Shown: positions 21,231-35,922, counted from the first letter of the stretch. The stretch: 64,000 bases of DNA from Flectonema sp. DT1601 (GCA_964019425.1 OZ025829.1:124001-188000), one strand, 5' to 3'. Notes: generated from the sequence alone by a model not told the origin. Program-made: numbers and translations.

Positions 21231-23089
21231 TACCCGACTCTACTCAAATCCAAACTACAGGAAAACCTCAAACTCACTGACCCATCATAATGTTAAGGAA
21301 CCTGTAGAGAATATGACTAATTTTATATTTATAACAATTATCAAAAGTAACTATCAGTAGGGAGGGATCAGAGTTGGGGATGTCAACCAAATAATGGTAG
21401 GGACAGTCATCAGGGAGAAGGGACTGTGCAAAAAGAAAACAAGACGGGAAAAAAACAAAATAAAAAAAGAAAGAAAGAAAAAAAAAAAAAAAAAGGCTAA
21501 AAAGAAATCCATCTGGAGATTGATTTCTCTCTCTAATTTTATAAAAAGAGAAGCCGATCAGTTTTTTTTTTCTTCCTTTTTTTTTTTTTTTTTTTTTTGC
21601 CGTCGGGAAGCGAAAACTAAGCATCCTGAAGTATTAATATGTAACGATACTTATCTCTTACTTTCCCTCTCTTTTTTGTCACAGCAAAAAGAGGCAGTAT
21701 TTAATACATTATTGTGATGGGTATTTTATTTGTTCTTCTTTTTCATTTACGACTGTCACTTTGCTAAAATTAGACAGTATTTTTATTGCAAAGTTTTTTT
21801 TTTTAAAAACCAAAAGTTTTTAGAAGTCAAGAAATTAAATAATTGGAACGTGCCTACGGTTCAAATGATAAGCTTCTAAAGTTCACAATCAACGCTGCGA
21901 AAAACATCTAACCAATTAAAGTAACATAGACGTTTAACTCAGAGTCGCAGCATACTAGGCGAGCACTATGTGGTAGCACTCCATTGTCGCAGCATAGTTG
22001 TTTAGTGTGTGGTATTTTCTTCACTTTTTTTAAAATGCACTTTCCAGTAGGGGAAAACAACAAGAAATAAAATTTAAAAAAAAAAAAAAAAAAAAATCAC
22101 ACATGGCAATAAAATAAGAAATCGCAAAGGGGAAGCAAATGCATTACCCTATCTTGACAAAAAACAATGGAGGAAGGGAGAAAAAAAATTGGAGAGTGCA
22201 TAACAAAAGGCAAAGGGTCCATATGGCTACAAGCTTATTATTCACATATACTTTGGGGAGGGAAAAAAGTGGACCTATATTATCTAACTTTTGTCGACTG
22301 TTTTGTCAACAATAAAATTGTAGATTCAAAAGGCAAAAAAGAGAATTAATAAATATAAAAAAGGAAAATCTTTTTACCTGACCCGTAGCTTGCTTGAGGA
22401 TGCTGATCAATTCTAACAAAGAAACTTGCTATCCGAAAACAGTAATGACTTTTACAACACGACAAAAGTCTAACGGAGGTTCGTAGTGATTTTTTATATC
22501 AGGTTTTTTTATCGAAAAAAAAAAAAAAAGGGGGGGAAAAAATCCCAGAGGCCACAATTGCGGTAACATGTCAACTTCAGAAGACGATTAACAATTGTTA
22601 AGGGAAAAGAATTAGAAGTAATCTTACCCTTTAATTTAGGCGTTGACAATATTATTTGATACCATAGAGGGAGCATTAGGTAGACCATCAAGTATCAGTT
22701 GCAATCAGAAATTGCGACTAAATCGATGACGGATACCAACCGCTACCATAAAAAAACAGTAGTGATTAGATCCCTACAGCAAGCATATTATATTTTCACT
22801 TTGGAAAACCTCTTTTGGGAAGGATACGATCGCCAGTCAAAACGCCAAACTTTCTAGTGCTTTTATTTTTTTTTTACGGGGGGATGTATGTTCGATTTTG
22901 TAAAAATTACAACTGTGTTGTATCATAAAAACATTTACGGGGGGGGAAGAAAGCAAAATAACTCTTAATCGCATGTCTACAGAAAGAGCGCACAGTTTCG
23001 CTCTACGACATACTCTTGTTCTTAATTACTAGAAAATAGATAAGATTAGGGAAAACAAACAAAAGTATCAAAAAATAAAATCTGGGGAA

Positions 23090-23252
23090 AGGGCAATCGA
23101 AGAGGTCAGACCCAGGAACATCGTTCAATACTTTGCATCCCCCCTGCGTGTGGACGAGGTGGGGGCCAATCTTGCCAATAAAGGCAAGAGTTTACCCATG
23201 TTGAAACAGGGGCTTATTCCGTAGCTTGCTGTCTAACGTGGGAAAGTCGGAA
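23090..23252. other. GC-rich island with two hairpins, function unknown
   Basis: It stands out from the AT-rich surroundings. Potential stems are CCCCC...GGGGG around 23140-23166 and TCTTGCC-AATAAA-GGCAAGA near 23171-23191. It could be a structured RNA or a fragment of a mobile element. No RNA family is recognised. Confidence 0.35.
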
Positions 23253-25361
23253 AAAATAAAAAAAAAAAAGGAGAATCATTTATTATTATTATTATTTAAT
23301 CCGTACAGGTAGTTATTAATCTTCGGTTTTTTTTTTTTTTTTTTTGAGGAGGGAAAAAAAAAAGTTACAAAAAGGGAATCGAAAACACCGGGTAGGAGAT
23401 CCGAACAACAACAACGTCTTCACTTTGGGGGAGCTTCTGACGTTTAGTTACCTCTACTTCGATGTGATAGAACAACTTATACCAACATTTTTTTTTTCTT
23501 CTTTTTTTTAAATCAGCCACCCATCACTGTGATAATATGCACAGGGAACAGGGCGTGGTACCTACTATATATTATAAATAATAATGTAAAAAAAAAAAAA
23601 AAAAAATTGTTGTATTTTTATTAGGCGGTTGATGACGGGAAAGAAGATACACACTCCCTCGTTGAATAATGAACTGGGTTATTCAATTGAGGGATGGTGT
23701 CCTTTTGTACTAGGCTAGGCTACTATAAGGCGTAATGCCTATCTTTGTGTCTCTCCAGCAAGAGACGGTTAGATTCTGGGAACATGGTTACGCACAAGTA
23801 CCTATTTCACTGCGCGAAGACAAAAGAGACAAATCAAGTGATCGACACCCTATTAGAGTGCAGGTCTCACGTTGCATCTTTCACGACAGCTTCAGAAATT
23901 TTGGGACATTTACTTTTTTTCGCAATTTCTTTTTTTTTTTTTTTTTTGACTTTAAAAATTTCTTTTACTTTGCCGAGATGTGAAAGTTACATTAAGTTCG
24001 GTACACGTGAGTCACTTCCGCGAAATGATCGCGAAAAGAGCCCCCTTTAAGACGCTACTTGTAATAATATCTGACAATTCTATTTCTTGTTATTGTTATT
24101 TTTTTTTTTTTGAAGTTCTGACAAAGAAGCCAAGCTTCAGGAAAGTTAAATATGGCAATCAGTCCATCTACACAACCGACTTGCGCTGACGAGAAGAGAC
24201 GTAAACTAACCGATAAGCGACTTCAGTAACTTTCGCAATATGAAAAAAGAGTTCCCTTTAAGAAGGACACGAGAAAGCAGCCCATTTAAAATCAGTGTAG
24301 AGAAGACAGAGCTGACAGTGAATGAGAACAATATTCTTTTGTAATAATATATACTTTTACGACACGTACGTAACAAAAACAACAACAAAAACCTTTAAAT
24401 AGTTTCGTTCTATTGCTTGTTCTTTTGCACACGCCTTTGAGCTCGCAAACTAAAGCAAGTCAACATGTAGAGAAGATAAAGTTGACTAACGCGAATAATA
24501 CTTTTTTTAGTGATTTTGCCACCTAAGAAAAAACTAGAATGACATTAAAAAAAGTGTTAGTTAAAAAGAAACTGAACTAAAAAAACACGCATGGTCCTGT
24601 TCTTCCACGTGCTCTTTTTAAAAGCTAGGGTGCCAACGGACACAAGAATAGTATGTCACCTCGTATGATCAGTGTGAAAGAAGACAGTACTGATAGATAA
24701 CGAGAAGGATAAACAGGCATGTCGCTTACTACAATGGTCCTGTTCTCTTTTGCTTGATGCAACGGATGTGTTACGGACTCATAAGCAACAGTTAGCCTGT
24801 TATTAATGTATGGATTTAATGTACAATAATGGCATAAATAAAGGAAGAAGCCATATAAAAAAAAAGAAAAATGGAATAAATTGCTAAAGGAAATAACATT
24901 GAATTTAACAAGACCAAGGACATGTAGCAAAAAAAAAAAAAAAAACAGGGGAAAAAAAAATTAAGCAAGAGGAAATAATTAAAAATATGGATAAAAACTT
25001 TTTTTTAAATTTATTATGGAATAACTAAAGCAAGAAAAATACAAAAAAAAAAAAAAGCTTCTCGCACCGCGCTTTGGCGTGTAACAAGAAGATGAAACAA
25101 ACAAAAACTGAGAAGTACATACAGGTTAATTGAGGATAAAGCACAACGTGCATCTCGCCATGCTATCTCGATAATACCATTTTATTATACTCAGAACTTT
25201 TTTTTTTTTTTTTTTTTTTAAAATACTCGCAAGGAAAAAAGTGGGACAAACAGGAAAAAAAAAAAATTTTTTTTTTTTTAAATCCACACTTAAGAAAAAC
25301 AGAGAGGCAAGCTCTGTCACTTTTTTTTTTTTTCTTTTTTTTTAAATAATTTCGCTTTTAT

Positions 25362-25569
25362 CAGACGCTTAAGTCCGTATTAGTATTTAGTGTGTGAAGT
25401 AACAAAGAGAATATATGAGTCAAATCAGCTATTCCATGCAATAGGTATTGATCATTTATGAATCACACACATAACATACATACGCACCTATCAAAAGGCT
25501 TTGAAAATACCTTATTGTTAAATAAAGATGTTCCATGCGTTATTTAGACTACCAGACGCTTAAGTCCGT
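25362..25569 (+). repeat. 17-bp direct repeat pair
   Basis: CAGACGCTTAAGTCCGT occurs at 25362-25378 and again at 25553-25569, 191 bp apart. The intervening sequence is not repeated. Confidence 0.7.
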
Positions 25570-28437
25570 GTTGCTTAAAGGTGTCATTCTGCAGACCGGG
25601 GCTCTCACTGAAGAGAACGCCGCGTGACTACAGGGGAACATATGTATAGATCGTGAAGTAAAAAAATTAAGAAATTAAAGAAAACGAAATTACAAAGAAA
25701 AATTATTACAAATAAACTATCAATTTATGTTTTGTGTTGTTTTTTTTTTTTTTTTTTTGCTGCTGTCGTCTATTTTGATAGAGCAAAACATTACAAAAAA
25801 AAAGTGTGTGTGTTTTTTATTTCCGCTTACATTTTCTCTATTAAAAGCAACCAAACTTTCTCAACAACCAATCAAGTTTGGGTTGGGCTCTTTAAAGAAA
25901 ATGCATGCAAAGTTACAACGGACTGATAATGAAGGGAGGGAATGAAAAATACTTAAGGGACACCATTCACCATACCACTCACTACGACAAGTGGAACAGG
26001 AACTTTTGTACATATTATGGAATCTGGCTCAAGAAGATTTTCTCGCAAGCGGGGATTACATGCAACTACAGCTCATAGAGCTGTGGATTTGCTGGTCCAG
26101 CAATGTTTATACAATACAAACAAAACAGACATCGTAATTGAAGGAAAGAGGGAAAACGATCTCAAAAACGTGATCTATCGGGGGGATAAAAATACTAACG
26201 GAACAATTAACTAAAAAACAGGATCTTGTCCACTAAAAAATACGGATGCTTGTGTGTGAAACAGTTCTTTTTCATCATTCACACTTGTTTTGTGAAGATG
26301 AAGAAACACAGAACTGACTAAGAAAGCTATCAACCAGATAGCTGAACAAACCTAAATATTCTCATTCTTGAAAGAATAAGAGACGCACAAGACTCTGATA
26401 TTAAAAAAAAAAAAAAACGCTGAGGAAAGCTTTGCACGTCGTACAGGAAAGTAGGTGCACTCTCTGCACCAATCAAAATGAAATAAATAAACAAATGAAG
26501 ATGTTGAAGAGAATTAAATTATCATTATGTCACTCATTTGGTAAGAGCGTTCCGAAAAGAGAGGTATTAAGGACTAGGTATTAAGTATTTCCGACAATAT
26601 TTTTATTTAGTTTTCCAATTGCATTACTGCAAAGGGAAAACTACTGGAAAAAAAAAAATTTTTTTTTTTTGGACGTCGAAATTAAAAATTGTATTTTTTT
26701 GTCGTAACAATTAAATCAATTGCACTACTGCAAGAGAATAATTTTGAAAAAATTAGGGAAAGCAAATAGTAACAAGAAAATCGAGTTTGGGTTTTTTTTC
26801 CGTATGGAAAAAAAAGAATAAAAAGATATATACGACGCTGAAAAGATACCATTTACTGAGCTCTTTTAGCTAAAGAAGTGCTCTTTTTTTTAAAAAAAAA
26901 TTGAGAATTAAATATCTCAAGTATGTGAGACCAACGAAAAGGACATGGAAAGATGAACAGCTACTTCGCGTATGAAAGAAAATAAATGAAACTAATGTAC
27001 TAAATCTGAAAAGGACAATCCTGCTTTTTTTTTTTTTTTTTTTTTTGAAATAAAAATAAAAAATAAGCCGATATTAAAAGTCTGATTTGAGGCTTTCAGC
27101 AGAGAGCATAGAAGACCGAGTAGAATAAAATAAGACTAAGGTATTAAAAAGACGATCACAGAGATTCGCCATTTTACCTAAGAATCACATCGGGAAAGAA
27201 AAAAAAATCCATATTTTGAGCAAATAAAAACGTGTAAAGAGAAGCAAACAATATCTGAGTTTGAAAATGTCAGATGGACAGTTTATAAGTAATGTAAGAA
27301 AATTGGTAATGTAAAAAAAATACAACAAAAAAAAAAAAAAGGGAATACAAAATGCAAAAACATCTCAACTACCTAACACTTCATCAAAGAATCACATCAA
27401 AGATAAAAGACTAATGACAGTCAGTGGAGGATAATTAAATATAAAATGACTTCACAAGTTGAAAAGGTTTTTATTTTTTTATTTTTTTTTAATTGTTTCC
27501 CCTGAGACAACAAGAAAGAAAAAAAAAAAAAAAGAAAAAAAAAAAACACCTCCTTCAATTGGAGGTCTATTGTAAATTTTAGTTGACGCGCAGCATCGCT
27601 ACACTATAGCGACATTATAAAAAGAATTGCCTTCCGGAATCGGCCAAAAAACGGCACCAGAACACAAGGACTGCACTCAGTAACAGTTTCCTATTCTGTA
27701 ATACCAAAGAGAACAAACTTTTCTAATTCTTCGGTTGGCACTGCGCAAATAGTTTTCTAATTTTTTAATTGTACGGTTTTTTTTTTTTCCATTAATTTAC
27801 TTGTGTATCAAAACAAGTAAAAAAAAATGTCTTAAAAAAAAAAGAAGGAGGAAAAATATACCGAAATAAACACTACCGCTGGCATAACATAAATTCTTCA
27901 AGGTGGGGGACACTTGTAGGAGGAGAGAGGTAATAATACTGTTCACTAATTTCTGATTCGAATGTTGAGAATCTCGCGTCTCTTAAAGCGGGCCTGACAA
28001 TGCGTTCAATAGCACCATACAGAAAGAGTTATTTCAACATAATATAAAAGGGATTTTGGATAAGCTAGACAGATACCACCTGCAATGCTCTCGGTGTAGC
28101 ACTGCCATCACGCCACAACAACAACAAAAAGGAAAACTCTCAAGATTAAAAGATACACTTTGCTTGCACTAATAAAATAAGGGGGGAAATGTACTAAGGA
28201 AAAAGAAAAAAAGCTAAGGTTCTGCGTTAACCCTTCGAGTCCACAAATGAACTCCATAATTATATATTAACCAAAGTGCTTAATTCCATTGATAGAAGGA
28301 AGTCGCAACAACGGTAGCAACAAACCAAAAACCGAAACTACATAAAAATACATCTCATCACTAAACATAAACTGGTACCTCGTCGCGAATATAACGATGA
28401 GTGTGTGTGTCACTAGAAATACAATTGTGTGTAGTAA

Positions 28438-28635
28438 TTATTTATTTATTTATCGAAGTCAGGGAAGTCAAACTCCTGGAGAAGCTCACGAGATACCAGT
28501 CATGCAGTAACTGTGAGACTCTCATTGGCGAGAGGAGACGTGGAATGACCAGAAGTGACTACCCAGACCCACTACATGCACGCAACAGGCCGTGTAAGAC
28601 GGCTGATAACGCCAAATGTTCGCCAAGGGAGAGAT
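28438..28635 (-). mobile_element. Dispersed repeat copy A (3' end of non-LTR/SINE-like element)
   Basis: The longest copy (~198 bp). Read on the minus strand it ends CTTCCCTGACTTCGATAAAT followed by TAAA repeats, like the tailed 3' end of a LINE or SINE. A frame near the end reads VSRELLQEFDFPDFDK then stop. It shares blocks GATACCAGTCAT, ACTCTCATTGGCGA, CATGCACG and GGCTGATAA with the other copies. No target-site duplication could be fixed. Confidence 0.6.
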
Positions 28636-31600
28636 AATACACTAGTCTCTTTGAAGATGTAGAATAGTAGGCACAAACAAACCAGTTTTTAAAATGCTTT
28701 TGCTTGGTTTTTTTCTTTTTCTTTTTTTCAAGAAGTACAATGATTTCCCCTCAAGACATTGTTAACTTGCTTGTTACTTGAAATGATGTTTGTCTCCCCT
28801 GAATCGAGACAAGTTAAAAAAAAAAAAAAAAAAGTAAACTAATCCTAACACTCCGAGAGTTAAAAAAGGAGACCCGTAAAATGCAATACTACCCTCTAGA
28901 AGAGGTGCTATGATTCTAGCACGTAACACAGAATAGCGAGAAACCCGCAAGAATATTTAGTGTGAATAGTTCTGTCGTTAATGTGGCTTTTTTTTTTTTT
29001 TTTTTTTGCTCTGACGAAGTCGGAGAAGAAACTCATTTGAATAGAAGTCTTTACTCGTTATGTAATCACATAAGGATCTTCTGAGTAGTTTTTTTTCGTT
29101 ATCTTCTCACGTACGATCAAAGGAAGGGGACAAGCAGCTCAATGCCATGTGTTTTCAATTTTTTTTTCACATAAACAAAAAAAACAGGAAAAAAAAAGAC
29201 AAAATTAAAAATAAAACTACAACAACCATTTTTTTTTTTTTTTTTAATTTTTTTTTTTTTTTTTGAAGGGGAGAGAGAGAGAGATAAGTTTTATCTAATT
29301 ACAATTATTAGTCAAACCTACACTCGAACAAATAGTCGTGATCGGTGCATAAAGCACAGTAGCGTAGAGGTGTAGAGGATTCTGCCGTACTCTAGTTTTT
29401 TCAGCGAGTGCTTCAAACCCTAAAGTAAGTATCAATTAGATTTAAAAAATAAGTAAGTTGCAACTTAAGGCAACTCCAACGAAGAGAAGACCAATTAACA
29501 ATAAATCAACCCTTCTGTGAGAATATAACACTAGCAGCGATGCCGCATACTGCTAGCGATTAACAAAAATGTGGTGATAGCATGGGTTTCTTAATTTAAT
29601 CCAGGAAAAAAACTCACAGGGGGGTATCAGTCGAAGTACGACAAACCCATGAGTCTCTCCTAAGTAGATATGATATTATAAATAAACGGCAAAACGAATT
29701 ACCAGTACAACAAGACTGGGAGGGGCAGTCGCAAATGAATGCTTTTTTTTCTGTTCTCGTCTGTCTGTAAAAACCTTTGCAAAAAAAAAAAAAAAAAAAC
29801 AAAAAAAATATATAAAAAAACTGACATCGCAAAAATAAACACAAAAAAAAAAAAAAAAAAAAAAAAACTGGAGATACAAACCAGCTAATCGTATTGATGC
29901 AGATACTACGTCGTTAGTATGTAAAAAAAAACAACGAAAAGGAGGGAAACCATTCTGTTTTTCCTTTATTATGAATCTTTCTTTTTTTCTTCTTTTTTTT
30001 TTTTTTCCCTCTCAAAAAAAAAAAAACACTAAAATAGTCGCAGACTATATATTACTACCTTATATTTAAGAACAAAACATCAGTTCTTGACAATTGTCAA
30101 CTAGCATGTGGAACATCATTTAAAAACAGAGTATGACAATTGCAAAACTGATTGTACAGCTTTGCAAGTACCGGCTTCCATGTAGTGGTCAGATTGAGTT
30201 AAAAAAGACGAATTATAAAATTATAAACATTTATTACAAAAACAAGGTACGAATGAAATCGCAAAAAAGTTCCTGAAATGCGGTTATGGAAGGCTTAACG
30301 AACTGCTCACAACAGTTCAAAAAAAAAGGATTCAAGGTGGTAAAAACTTTATGTGCGTGTGAGGTCATCTCACTCTGCGACAGTCGTAATACGCTTGTCG
30401 GTTCTTTTTCTTTGTAGAAAAATTCAACTTGTCAGTTAAAAAAAAAAACTACACAAACTTTTTCGCACAACAGCCATTATTGTTCGCTCAAAGTGTGTGG
30501 GTAGATAAAGAAAAATTGCTCCACAACAGCCAGTTGTAAAAGCATTTTATGTTCGTGTAAAATCCGTAGAAAACGGTGACATAGCTTTATCGTACAGCAG
30601 AGAAATATATCCCAACCATTCTGGTTTAGTTTCTGTTGTGTGTTAATTGTCGTAAAAAAGGGGGGTAAAGGAACGGACTACATTCCGAGAAGAATACTCA
30701 TCAATAGACGTTATCCCAGACTCGACGTCTGAAAGAAAGTAGTTCATCAATGAATCATTTTTATTTCATTTTTTTTTTTTTTCTATTATCAGGTTAGATC
30801 ATATTCCAAACAAAAGGAAAGATAGATTTAGTAATGTTTCTTTTTTTTTTTTTTTTTTTTTTTTATTTGTGAAATTATGAAACCTGAGGAAAGAGATCCA
30901 TTTCCCCATCCCCCATGATGATTTAACTATTTTACTTTTTAGCAACAGTCGGCTGATATAGTCAGCTCAGGCCTATCGTAATTAAGACCATCCCCTAAAC
31001 AGATACTAATAGAATAATGGTAAACGAATTAACCGCTTGCAATCCATGTATTCAAAAGGGGAAAAGCCATGATAAAAGGCAACAATCGTGAGATAGATAA
31101 AGTAGGTAATTGTTGCAGTGTGCTGCACACTAAATGCAGACTAGATAACAGATAAAAGGGTTACTTGTAAAAGATAAAGGGAAATATGCTTTCAGTTTTG
31201 TTGTTGTTTGGTGATTCGCATCTGAGAACACAAAAAGCGATACCCACGAAAGGGAAACTTTGACAAAAGTTCGAGTGTGAAAAAAAAAAAAAAAAAAAGA
31301 ACGAGGGGAAAAAAAAAACCACAAAAAAAAATAAAAGGATTATGATTTATCCCTATTTTATTATGCAGTTTTCTGGTTATGATTGATTGTACTCAGTGGC
31401 GTATGTGAAGTACAAGAAAATTTCAACAAGATTTTCTATTTTTACCCGGGATTTGTTGAATTTTCTGTACATGGCAAAATGGTTCTGTTCTTTTTTTCTT
31501 TATCCTTTCTGGTTACGACGATATGATTGAATGAGGCATGCGACACGACTAAAAGACCCCCGAAAGCACCAAAACCAGCGACAAGGTAGATGCTCGGTAA

Positions 31601-33764
31601 GGCATTGACGAGTGAGGTGGAAAATATTACTTTTCACGGAGGAGTAACTCGATATTGCTTCACAAATCTGTAAGCACATATATGAAAAGGCAAAAGAAAT
31701 CATCAAATAAATTTTTCGACTCTACAGGGAAAGACTAAAAGAAACCATGCCACTCACTCATAAACACAACAACTGTTTTTTTTTATTCTTATTATTTTCT
31801 TTCTCAGCAATTGCCCCTTCCTTTGGAAACGCATTCCAGAAAGGAAGATGCTATTATTTTTCTTGCAGTTCTTATGGTCAATTTCTTTACGACATCACAC
31901 GTATTTAGTTACCAATTGAAGGCAGTATCGCACCCCATGAGCAACGAGAAATACACATAGCACGAAACACACACAAAGAAAAGAGAAACTGACTGATGGC
32001 GTATGTCGATAACAAGAACGCGCCAAAGTCCGTTTTTTCTTTTCCTTTTATTCCATTCCATTCCATTTTATTTTATTTTATTTTATTGTTTTTTTTTTTT
32101 TTTTTTAGTTATCACGAGAGTAGTATTTTTGTATTCCTTTTCCGAACTTTGAATTATTAAAACAGCACCACAGCTACGATAATCAAACTGATGCACGTTA
32201 CACAATCTGACTATAACGAGGTTTTCACCACAGCTACCTGTCTTGCCTTGTCCAAACAATACTAGCAGCTAGCTTAGTAACGTTGGATACAAAAAGACCA
32301 TAAAAATAAATATTATAAAGAAACTATAAGTTCAGAAGACTAGAAGTAAAAAAATATTCGCCTACAGACAGGCTTGTCAACATAACTTTGTTGTTTCCAT
32401 AAATAAAACGAAGATTACGTATCTTCAAAAGGATCAAAACAGGTTGGTTATGCAATAAAGAACATCTGTACAGTCATTATTCTGTTTTTTTTTTTTCTGA
32501 CAACCGTTAATCGTTTGGAACTGAGAGAAGTGAGTTTTGATGTATTGAAATCTAAATATCACATGGAACTAGTCGTGCAAAAAAACACCGGTCAAACTTT
32601 GCACGAATTAGTCAAGTCATGCAAAGAGCACGTTGGAAAGATATGCATCCGATATTATCACGTAGACCTAAGGCCTCGCGACAAGGAACGCGAACAGGTG
32701 CCTAACTAATTCCGTTGATATAAAGAATCGACATACAAAAAAACTTTAACATGACTCAGTCGAAAGCACTAGCGGACTCTGTTAACGCTACAGATAGATT
32801 TTTATTCATTTTAGTCGAAGAAGCAGAGACCAGCACTTTTGGTACACAGAGAGAAGGTGACAGTAAAAAACCGTTTAATATGCATTCGTAAGTGGGAATA
32901 ATCGTGTTAAAATAAAAAATAACAATAATAAAAATCCTCGGCAATCCCAGTTCTTATACTACAGTTCGTAGTATCGGGAAAAAAAAATTAAAAAAATATA
33001 GCAAAAGAAAATTTGTAAAAAAAATTTGACCAACCCTTATTTTTTTTTTTAGCAATGTGAATTTAAGTATCAATCATACTCGAGCGAAACAGCAACAAAA
33101 TGCCGGGAAAGGCACCAACTGGCATCCTAACGGGAACCATAGAATTTTCAAAAAAAAAAAAAGCTACAAAAAAAAAAAAAAGGAATGTCGGGTACAAAGA
33201 ACTTAACAACACTAACAGAGACAAGAGCGAGTATCACACCCCACAGAGGTCGCTTCAGGCAAGATTCTTCACACTAAAAGGCACGCTTGACTCAATGGTT
33301 TGCCGGATTACAACGCATTTAGAATGCACCACCTCAACTCAGACTCGCTGTCAAGTTGTATATTTGACATTTTATAAAACGATTTGCTTGTAAAATATTA
33401 ATCAGGGAAAAGCTAACTGGGTAATTCGCTGAGAGGATATCCTTTTACAGATTGTACATAACCCTCTTTTCCTTCTTTTTTTATGACAACAAGTGCAAGG
33501 ATATCTGTACCTCCGTTATACGGAGGATTCATGCTTCAAAAAAGTAGATGTTAGGATTTACTTCTTTTTTTAACAAAGCATAAAACGTAAGGATTTCACC
33601 AATAAGACTGTTGTTGGTCCTCAAATGGGAGATATCAACCAACAGTATCATCACAGAGAAGAATAGACGACCATTATTTAGTAGACATTAAAATAATATT
33701 ATGTCTTAGGAGATGGGTGTGTGGACGACTATATAAAGGCTTGTCTGCGATTTTTTTTTTTAGT

Positions 33765-33795
<31 letters not shown>

Positions 33796-35021
33796 GATTG
33801 GAACTTGGAACTTGCATTGAGTAAACAAGTTTCTACAAATGAACAAAAAAAAAAAAAAAACGGGGAAAAAAAAAAAAGGTTTAAATTGATTTTGAGAAGA
33901 AGGCGAAAAAACGACTTCTTCATTGAAAACAACCTTTTCACGGTCTGCTATTCGTTTGTTGTAATGGTTTTTTTTTTTTTTTTTTTTTTTAAATTAACTT
34001 TTTCTTTGCTAGTCGCTACTAACAAAATACAAAACACACAAATAGAGAAAGCAAAATTATTAAAACATGGTAGCTTTCATGTTATCCAAATATTTTTATG
34101 TGCGCAAGTTTGAAGGGAGGAAGACAAAAAGATGTTGAAGAGTCTACCGCAGTAAACAAGCGGGATCAATGAAAAGATGCTATATAACCAAATCGAAAAT
34201 AAAAATAGTAATAAAAAAAACATAATAACTGGGGCAGTTTTGCTAATAAAGAGAGAAAAAAAAATTAAAAAAAAATTATATTTTCCAAACCTTGTGCCTT
34301 ATACAATCGATGACTAAATCGAAAAAAAAAAAGTCGAGAAAAAAAGAAGAAAAAAAGGGCTGGTCGGAAAGAAAGAACAAAAGAGAGAAAAAAAAAACTA
34401 CCTTAAAACCCGCAATGTCCCAATTCCTGTGGAGACAATGAAAAAAAAGTAGACGCAAGAACTGTGTGGTCCAAGAATAAAAGTGTAGTTGGCCTTCGTG
34501 ATGATGAGGAGGTTGGTGGTGTTGATGGAAGTAATAAGAAACTTCCATCTTTCGTTATTTTTTCGTGTTTTTTATTCTTTCGAGAAAGTGGACTCCATAG
34601 TTAGGACGGGAGGAGTGTATTCGTAAAATACAAAAAAGAGGAACAAAAAAAGCTGGTCACTTCTGTGTTTTCGTTCTATTTTTTAATTGTTTTTCTTTCT
34701 TTGTATTTTTTTTTTTTTCGCCTTTTTTCTTCATTTTTCTTTTTATTTCGGGAAAACGCAACAAAATGCCTCCCGCACTTATGCCCTCCCTCAGCAAACA
34801 AAACAACCGTATTATCGTTAGAAGGAGAGAAACGATAAGAGTTTTCTTTATTCATTTGGGTAGACATATCCACCTGATTTGAGAGAGCATAGAGACACAC
34901 ATCGAACATGATTTAAATTTACAAAAAGCAGCAAAATAAAGCTGAAAAAAATGAGATACGAGAGTACCTCAACAGGTTAATCTTATCACAGCAGTTTAAT
35001 AAGAGAGGAAAGTAATTTCTT

Positions 35022-35023
<2 letters not shown>

Positions 35024-35055
<32 letters not shown>
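35024..35055. repeat. 32-nt T homopolymer (one of the longest)
   Basis: One of many A/T runs over 20 nt. A similar run is A32 at 35524-35555. These cluster in the spacers and are rare inside the genes. Confidence 0.9.
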
Positions 35056-35190
35056 CACAACAAATGCTACCAGAATAAATCAGGTCAAGGATTATAAACT
35101 GCCAGCACGTTGTTGTTCTACACTTTTTTTTTTTTTTTTTTTTTTTTTTCTCCCAAGTCTCATATCCTTGTTGGTTTTCCAATATATTAA

Positions 35191-35275
35191 TTTTATTATT
35201 TATTTATCAAAGTCAGGGAAGTTAAACTACTGAAGCTCATGGGGGCACCATTCATTCGGTACCACAATGAGACTT
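35191..35275 (-). mobile_element. Dispersed repeat copy B
   Basis: About 85 bp, same orientation as copy A. It shares TTATTTATTTATCAAAGTCA, the GGGAAGT block and ATTCATTCGGTACCACAA. It is truncated at its 5' side relative to A. Confidence 0.6.
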
Positions 35276-35521
35276 TACCCTTATAAAAAAAAGTTGTTGT
35301 ATTAAAAAAATAAAATAAAATAAAAAAGAGGAGGGGGAAATGGCATAAAATCTTGTACTTGAATGGCAATAATGTAAAAAAAAAAACAAACAAAAAAAGA
35401 ATTATTAATATGATGGTAACTAGAGAAAAATACGAGAGTAAGAGCATTCCTGTATCGGGAAATAATAAAATTTTACTCCAATTCTCTCTCAACGTAATTG
35501 TGTGTTCCCTTCATCAGAAAG

Positions 35522-35561
<40 letters not shown>

Positions 35562-35890
35562 CATCAGAGGCTGCTCTTTTTTTTTTTTCTTTTTTCTCAG
35601 TTTCAACGCCTTTTCTAACATTAAGTCGGGTGATTTAAAAAAATTTATGGTTCATGTAGCACAGGCAGTGATTACAACCAAACCCTGGCTTACCTATTAC
35701 CTTTTTTTACATGGTGCGGAAAATATGCATTTCAGCAACAGCACAAAAAAAAGAAAGAACGTGATGATAAAAAATAGTGATTATAATAATTAAAAATAAT
35801 AATAATAAATAGAAGAGAAGGTTAATTAGAGAGCCAATCGTTTTTCTTTTTTTCCTTCAATTTTCTGGAAATTCCAGAAAACAAACAAAC

Positions 35891-35922
<32 letters not shown>

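Noticed and set aside
28401-28637. 78-residue plus-strand frame
   Set aside because: It is the antisense of dispersed repeat copy A, not a gene.
33721-34113. Frames rich in Phe or Lys runs in the gene-poor region
   Set aside because: They are translated homopolymers. The same pattern is found throughout 21-50 kb.
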